The notes under the pieces: generated by a model
What the model was told of the DNA's origin: nothing
Seen by the model: the letters and a program-made list of their open reading frames with translations, nothing else
The model's database searches: none
Made by a program: the position numbers and the translations under genes
Part shown: positions 5,740 to 9,160 of the stretch, piece by piece
Layout: every line of letters starts with the position of its first letter
How positions within the stretch are numbered: the stretch's first letter is position 1
DNA from: Alphaproteobacteria bacterium
Lineage (GTDB): Bacteria > Pseudomonadota > Alphaproteobacteria > Rickettsiales > UBA3002
DNA: 9,160 nt
NCBI GenBank assembly: GCA_021732545.1
Contig: JAKFUW010000157.1
Span: forward strand, 1-9,160
Direction: 5' to 3'

Positions 5740-6015
5740 ATGATAATCCAGATAATCCACCACGCTGGCATTTTCATGTTCAAATTTGAAAATAATTCGC
5801 CAATTACCGCTCACTCTCACCGCCCACAAACCTTTTTTATCCCCTGTAAGCGGGTGCAAATCCGATCCTGGAAAGTTCATATCCGTGATCGCCTGCGCCG
5901 TATTGAGTTGATCAAGTATCAGGCGTAATCTAACGGCGTGTTTGGCCTGAATACCCGCTTTTGATCCTGTGCTAAAAAATCGCTCCAACCCTTTATGCAC
6001 GAATGACGTGATCAT
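5737..6015 (-). CDS. higB: HigB-family toxin, RelE-like mRNA interferase
   Basis: HigB toxins cleave mRNA on the ribosome and stop growth when the antitoxin is lost. The 92-residue length is normal. Family blocks are SFVHKGLERFFSTGSKAGI at the N-terminus, the helix HAVRLRLILDQL, MNFPGSDLHPLTGDKKGLWA, and the core strands VRVSGNWRIIFKF (Arg67, Asn71, Trp72, Arg73), ending in VVDYLDYH with the terminal Tyr91-His92. All key positions look intact, so the toxin is probably active. It is the first gene of a toxin-first pair with higA. Only a weak GAG lies before the ATG. The start codon is 23 bp after the stop of the NDUFAF6-like gene on the same strand, so read-through from that gene is possible. 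Confidence 0.92.
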   Translation of the reverse strand: MITSFVHKGLERFFSTGSKAGIQAKHAVRLRLILDQLNTAQAITDMNFPGSDLHPLTGDKKGLWAVRVSGNWRIIFKFEHENASVVDYLDYH

Positions 6016-6020
6016 GGCTC

Positions 6021-6049
6021 AATGTACCATACCATGGTTCACGAAGCAA
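6021..6049 (-). promoter_or_regulatory. Candidate higBA promoter and operator
   Basis: GTACCAT (6024-6030) and ATGGTTC (6034-6040) form a near-perfect inverted repeat around three bases, and contain the palindrome ACCATGGT (6031-6038). On the minus strand they fall between a weak -35 (TTGCTT, 6049-6044) and a weak -10 (TACATT, 6026-6021) 17 bp apart, just before higB. The position suits autorepression by HigA, but the hexamer matches are poor (three and four of six), so this is a suggestion. The site overlaps the stop codon of the upstream gene. Confidence 0.3.
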
Positions 6050-6854
6050 GCATCAACCGCCACGGCATCAACCCAAGCTGCCTAGGCATGTGGGTGATAT
6101 CAGCGCGGTGCTGCCAGAGTTCTTTGGCATAATAGTGACTCAAAGCATGCAGCTTGCGGTGCAGTTTTGGCAGCGCTGCAAACGCCTTTTGATCGGTTAG
6201 TTGTTTGCGCTTAATATCATTCAACCAATGCTCAATAAATCGTTTCATATCCAATGAATGTATTTCGGCTGGTGTCAGCGATAATTGATAATCATGCAGC
6301 ATGGAAACCGGCCAGCGCACGATGTTATCATGCACATGAAACGGTAGCGCACGCAACAAGCCTATCACCGCATAAATATGTGCGCTTTCATAAATAATAC
6401 CCCGCATAGTTTGCATTTTTTCAGGCGCAATCATCCACGCCAACCATTCATGCAACGCACCCGCAGTGCCATTTATATAACGCTCAAACATCGCGAGATT
6501 ATCGAAGCCTTGAGGGTACTCCACCTCCATCATCCTCGCCGATATCATCTGATCAATCAGGCCCGATGGAATGGTGTGGCGCGACATCACGCCTTGCAGC
6601 GCCAGCAACAAGGGCGGCGAGGCCTGACCTGCTGGCAAATTCGGCAGATCGGCGAGCGCCTCCTGCCACCATTTTAAACGAATCGCAGCAACCGTTCCCT
6701 CGCTTGCAATCGCCACAATACGTGCGAGTTCTGCGGCAAATGCAATGACTACCCACGCATCAGCACGCTGAGAGTTTTTCGCAAACAGGCTGCATAAATA
6801 GCGGTCATAATCGTGGTTTTTAGCTTCGATACGAAAAGATGAATCAGCGGACAT
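6039..6854 (-). CDS. Squalene/phytoene-synthase-fold protein, NDUFAF6-like, without the aspartate-rich motifs
   Basis: The 271-residue protein has the trans-isoprenyl diphosphate synthase fold in a form seen in many alphaproteobacteria and in the mitochondrial complex I assembly factor NDUFAF6. Matching blocks are HDYDRYLCSLFA (14-25), FAAELARIVAIASE (39-52), AAIRLKWWQEAL (57-68) and GLLRALPFHVHDNIVRWPVSML (165-186). In true squalene or phytoene synthases the second block carries DxxxD and the last carries a second aspartate motif before the YLP region. Both are absent here, so prenyl transfer is unlikely. By analogy with NDUFAF6 a role in respiratory complex I assembly is plausible; this is inference. 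No clear ribosome site precedes the ATG at 6854, and the next in-frame Met is far downstream. It is divergent from hpnE, which leaves a hopanoid-related role as a less likely alternative. Confidence 0.8.
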   Translation of the reverse strand: MSADSSFRIEAKNHDYDRYLCSLFAKNSQRADAWVVIAFAAELARIVAIASEGTVAAIRLKWWQEALADLPNLPAGQASPPLLLALQGVMSRHTIPSGLIDQMISARMMEVEYPQGFDNLAMFERYINGTAGALHEWLAWMIAPEKMQTMRGIIYESAHIYAVIGLLRALPFHVHDNIVRWPVSMLHDYQLSLTPAEIHSLDMKRFIEHWLNDIKRKQLTDQKAFAALPKLHRKLHALSHYYAKELWQHRADITHMPRQLGLMPWRLMLAS

Positions 6855-6867
6855 GGATATTAACTGC

Positions 6868-6896
6868 TTGGTAAGGTTGCTGCGTTACAGTATGGT
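6868..6896 (+). promoter_or_regulatory. Weak candidate promoter for hpnE
   Basis: TTGGTA (6868-6873) and TATGGT (6891-6896) are 17 bp apart, each matching four of six consensus positions. A transcript from here would start near 6903 and carry the whole palindromic repeat at 6918-6998 in its leader. No convincing promoter was found for the divergent gene in this 158-bp gap. Confidence 0.25.
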
Positions 6897-6917
6897 TTTA
6901 TTGTGCCACAAATCAAT

Positions 6918-6998
6918 CGTCATTGCGAGCGAGCGCGCTCGCGCGGCAATCTATTGGAGATAATGGATCGCCACGGCGCTTCGCGCCTCGCGATGACG
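6918..6998. repeat. Palindromic intergenic repeat, copy 1, upstream of hpnE
   Basis: Outer arms CGTCATTGCGAG (6918-6929) and CTCGCGATGACG (6987-6998) pair with one G-U. Inner arms around GGCAATC and GATCGCC pair imperfectly. Two side hairpins complete a cloverleaf-like fold: the perfect 14-base palindrome at 6929-6942, and GGCGC-TTC-GCGCC at 6975-6987. A second copy in opposite orientation is at 9004-9094. The element ends on the first base of the GGAGA (6998-7002) that may serve as the hpnE ribosome site, 10-11 bases before its ATG. Confidence 0.85.
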
Positions 6999-7012
6999 GA
7001 GAATAACATACC

Positions 7013-8239
7013 ATGAACACCATCCATATTATCGGTGCAGGGGTAGCGGGGCTTTCGGCTGCTACCTATCTTGCAACACATAGCACGCACCGCATCCGGC
7101 TCTATGAAGCGGCGGGGCTTGCAGGCGGACGCTGTCGTTCGTTTCATGACGCATTGCTGGGCTACGAAATCGATAATGGTAATCATCTGATTGTGGGCGC
7201 AAACCGCCATACATTTGATTATTTAGCACGCATAGAATCTACGAGCAGCATGATAAGCCCAGACGGCGGCATGGCGTTTTGCGATGTGAAAAATGGTGCA
7301 CGATGGCGCATTAAACCGCCCTTTTATCTACCACGATTATCGCTGACTGAATATTTACCGTTGATAAAATGTTTGTTGTTGCCGCAAGGTAAAAAAACGA
7401 TTTCAAAAAGCTTTTCAATCCGTAGCCGCCTTTCGCGCCGCTATATTCACCCCGTAGCGATTGCGATGCTCAACACGCCCGTTGAAAAAGCAAGCTCCGC
7501 GATGTTTTCGCATGTGCTGTGGCACATCATCAAAGCAGGCAAGCGCGGCGCAAAGCCTTATGTGCCTAAGCATAGCCTGCAAGCCAGCTTCATCAATCCT
7601 GCCCTTGAAATGCTTAAAGCACAAGGCCACGAGATTTATTATCATGATAGATTAAAGGCCATGAGTGCAGATCATTTGTACGCAAGCGAACTGCATTTTA
7701 CGCGCATGAATATATCGCTACAATCAGGCGATCAGATCATCCTCGCAACGCCCGCATCGGTGAGCAAAGAATTATTGCCTAAGCTGCAGGTGCCAGATGA
7801 ATATCATTCGATTATCAATGGCCATTATAAAATTGAACATGACTTTGCTGTAGGCGATATCATCGGCGTTGTGGGCGGATGTGCAGAATGGATTTTTATC
7901 AAAGAAGGTATCATCTCCACCACCATCAGCGCGGCAGATCATCTGCTCAATATGGACACTGAAACGCTTGCAAAAACCATGTGGAGCGACATTCAAACGG
8001 CACTGAAACTTGATGCTCCGATGCCTGCGCACCGCATCATTATCGAAAAACGCGCAACTTTTTCGGCATCCTTTGCGCAGCTAGCATCGCGGCCATCCAA
8101 GCGCACGCACTATGATAATGTGTGGTTGGCTGGCGATTATACCCAGACCCATCTGCCAGCCACGATTGAGGGTGCCATTTTATCGGGGGTGAAAGCCGCC
8201 ATTGCGGCCTTGAAAAAAGCGAACGAAGCCGCTATATAG
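7013..8239 (+). CDS. hpnE: Hydroxysqualene dehydroxylase HpnE, FAD-dependent amine-oxidase family
   Basis: HpnE reduces hydroxysqualene to squalene, the last step of the HpnC-HpnD-HpnE route from farnesyl diphosphate, feeding hopanoid synthesis. The 408 residues begin with the FAD-binding motif IHIIGAGVAGLSAA (Gly8, Gly10, Gly13), then Glu32 and GLAGGRCRSF. The hallmark IDNGNHLIVGANR (53-65) is typical of HpnE rather than of phytoene desaturases. The C-terminal FAD block is WLAGDYTQTHLPATIEGAIL (371-390). A GGAGA at the edge of the palindromic repeat may be its ribosome site. hpnC and hpnD, usual neighbours, are not in the window; the divergent synthase-fold gene lacks catalytic aspartates and cannot obviously replace them. 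sodB follows after 23 bp, probably in the same transcript. Confidence 0.87.
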   Translation: MNTIHIIGAGVAGLSAATYLATHSTHRIRLYEAAGLAGGRCRSFHDALLGYEIDNGNHLIVGANRHTFDYLARIESTSSMISPDGGMAFCDVKNGARWRIKPPFYLPRLSLTEYLPLIKCLLLPQGKKTISKSFSIRSRLSRRYIHPVAIAMLNTPVEKASSAMFSHVLWHIIKAGKRGAKPYVPKHSLQASFINPALEMLKAQGHEIYYHDRLKAMSADHLYASELHFTRMNISLQSGDQIILATPASVSKELLPKLQVPDEYHSIINGHYKIEHDFAVGDIIGVVGGCAEWIFIKEGIISTTISAADHLLNMDTETLAKTMWSDIQTALKLDAPMPAHRIIIEKRATFSASFAQLASRPSKRTHYDNVWLAGDYTQTHLPATIEGAILSGVKAAIAALKKANEAAI

Positions 8240-8262
8240 AACAACTATAAAGAGGAATTCAC

Positions 8263-8994
8263 ATGGAATTGACACGACGCGATTTTTGCCAAAGCATTGC
8301 AGTGGCCACGGTCGCGGTCATGTCGCCCATTCCATCGCACGCCATAACAACCACCACAAAGGACACCATCATGACCACCATCACCCTGCCCGCTTTACCT
8401 TATGCTAACAATGCGCTTGAGCCTCATATTTCTTCCACCACGCTCGATATTCACCATGGCAAACACCACAATGCCTATGTGGTGAATTTGAATAAATTGA
8501 TTGAAGGCACCGATATGGCCAGCAAATCTCTGGAAGAAATCGTGCTCGCATCGGCTGGCAAAGCCGATAAGGTCGGCATTTTTAACAATGCAGCCCAAGT
8601 GTGGAATCACACCTTTTACTGGAACTCAATGAAGCCTGCAGGCGGCGGCAAGCCGACTGGCGAACTGGCCGATAAAATCGTGGCCGATTTTGGCAGCTAC
8701 GATGCGTTTGTTGAGGCCTTCAAAACCGCAGGTGCCACGCAATTTGGTAGCGGCTGGGCATGGCTGGTTCTGGCCAAAGACGGTACGTTGAAAATCACCA
8801 AAAGCAGCAATGCCGAATTGCCTCTCACCGAAGGCCACACTCAGCTGATGACGATGGATGTGTGGGAACATGCCTATTATGTCGATTATCAAAATCGCCG
8901 CCCTGATTACATCGCGACTTTCCTCGATAAGCTCGTGAATTGGGATTTTGCGGCCAGCAACTATGCGGCAGCCAAACAGCAAAAAGCGGCGTAA
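8263..8994 (+). CDS. sodB: Iron superoxide dismutase with an N-terminal Tat-like leader
   Basis: Superoxide dismutase converts superoxide to oxygen and hydrogen peroxide. The enzyme core (residues ~37-243) aligns by eye with E. coli SodB: metal ligands His64, His116, Asp199 and His203, plus the iron-type Gln112 in FNNAAQVWNHTFYW. Ahead of the core are 36 extra residues that look like a twin-arginine leader: MELTRRDFCQ, a hydrophobic stretch SIAVATVAVM, and a signal-peptidase-like end PIPSHA, with cleavage likely after Ala27. The start at 8263 has AGAGG eight bases upstream. A second ATG at 8371 (Met37) has AAAGGA seven bases upstream and begins a normal cytoplasmic SodB of 207 residues (MTTITLPALPYANNALEPH). 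Both forms may be made. It lies 23 bp after hpnE, with no clear promoter of its own. Confidence 0.95.
   Translation: MELTRRDFCQSIAVATVAVMSPIPSHAITTTTKDTIMTTITLPALPYANNALEPHISSTTLDIHHGKHHNAYVVNLNKLIEGTDMASKSLEEIVLASAGKADKVGIFNNAAQVWNHTFYWNSMKPAGGGKPTGELADKIVADFGSYDAFVEAFKTAGATQFGSGWAWLVLAKDGTLKITKSSNAELPLTEGHTQLMTMDVWEHAYYVDYQNRRPDYIATFLDKLVNWDFAASNYAAAKQQKAA
8358..8373 (+). promoter_or_regulatory. Internal ribosome binding site and second start in sodB
   Basis: AAAGGA at 8358-8363 lies seven bases before the in-frame ATG at 8371-8373. That ATG begins exactly where ordinary cytoplasmic SodB proteins begin and lies ten residues after the predicted leader cleavage site. This is as good as, or better than, the ribosome site of the upstream start. 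Confidence 0.5.
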
Positions 8995-9003
8995 CACCGA
9001 ATT

Positions 9004-9094
9004 CGTCATCGCGAGGAGGGGCTTGCCTCGACGTGGCGATCCATTCGTCAAAAAATGGATTGCCACGTCGTCCTTCGGACTCCTCGCAATGACA
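9004..9094. repeat. Palindromic intergenic repeat, copy 2, downstream of sodB
   Basis: Outer arms GTCATCGCGAGGAG (9005-9018) and CTCCTCGCAATGAC (9080-9093) match at 13 of 14 positions. Inner arms CGACGTGGCGATCCATT (9029-9045) and AATGGATTGCCACGTCG (9054-9070) match at 16 of 17, around an 8-base loop. Side hairpins are GTCC-TTC-GGAC (9070-9080) and GAGG/CCTC (9016-9029). Read on the minus strand it lines up with the copy at 6918-6998. It fills the gap between sodB and a convergent gene end and may act as an mRNA 3' structure for both, although it has no U-tract. Confidence 0.88.
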
Positions 9095-9105
9095 GGCTTA
9101 TCTAG

Positions 9106-9160
9106 CTACACTGCCATCAACGCAGCGGCCACTTTGCGGCCTTCATTAACCAGAATGTTA
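9106..9160 (-). CDS. 3' end of an unidentified minus-strand gene
   Basis: On the minus strand the frame from the window edge reads NILVNEGRKVAAALMAV and stops at a TAG (9108-9106). The codons (GTG, GCC, GCT, GCG, CGC, AAA) resemble those of the neighbouring genes. Seventeen residues are too few to name a family. The gene would converge on sodB, with the palindromic repeat between the two stop codons. Confidence 0.4.
   Translation of the reverse strand, partial: NILVNEGRKVAAALMAV

Noticed and set aside
5727..5783. Longer higA start at the ATG at 5783
   Set aside because: The extra 19 residues overlap the end of higB, are oddly rich in Trp and Ile, and have no ribosome site as good as the GAGGAG before the ATG at 5726.
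8626..9066. 146-codon minus-strand frame starting inside the repeat after sodB
   Set aside because: The start lies in the palindromic repeat and the rest is antisense to sodB. Such frames are a known by-product of these repeats.

Overview
The window looks like an ordinary chromosomal segment of a Gram-negative bacterium, most likely an alphaproteobacterium. The Gram-negative reading rests on an exported beta-barrel outer membrane protein ending in Phe and a Tat-type signal peptide. The alphaproteobacterial reading is inference. It rests on the combination of the folate-dependent tRNA methyltransferase TrmFO, a glutaryl-CoA dehydrogenase, a hydroxysqualene dehydroxylase (HpnE), and a squalene/phytoene-synthase-fold protein of the type related to the mitochondrial complex I assembly factor NDUFAF6. 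Most genes have mixed, moderately GC-rich codons. The first ~660 bases are clearly more AT-rich (about 37% GC over the first 180 bases by hand count, against about 58% in a sample line of gcdH).

Layout. 1-591 (minus): an unrecognised gene with an in-frame TAG, after which the frame stays open to the window edge. 679-909 (plus): a small hypothetical gene, possibly leaderless. 909-978: two facing heptamer-repeat arrays, which also contain a near-consensus promoter for gcdH (981-2162). 2277-3152: outer membrane beta-barrel protein. 3191-3967: HisN-type phosphatase. 4060-5394: trmFO. On the minus strand, a higB-higA toxin-antitoxin pair (6015 down to 5391) runs into the trmFO stop codon, and upstream of it lies an NDUFAF6-like gene (6854-6039). 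Divergent from that gene are hpnE (7013-8239) and, 23 bp further on, an iron superoxide dismutase gene (8263-8994). The last 55 bases hold the 3' end of an unknown minus-strand gene.

How the parts work together. These are mostly housekeeping genes rather than one pathway: lysine/tryptophan degradation (gcdH), histidine synthesis (hisN), tRNA modification (trmFO), hopanoid/squalene synthesis (hpnE) and oxidative stress defence (sodB). The only self-contained accessory module is higBA. Three palindromic intergenic repeats (3969-4040, 6918-6998, 9004-9094) lie before trmFO, before hpnE and after sodB. The last two are copies of one family in opposite orientation.

I found no convincing new multi-gene system. 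The observations most worth checking are: a superoxide dismutase with a Tat-type leader and a second well-placed start just after it, which could give periplasmic and cytoplasmic forms from one gene; the heptamer arrays that supply the gcdH -35 element; pairing-preserving differences between the two copies of the palindromic repeat; and the TAG-interrupted gene at the left edge.
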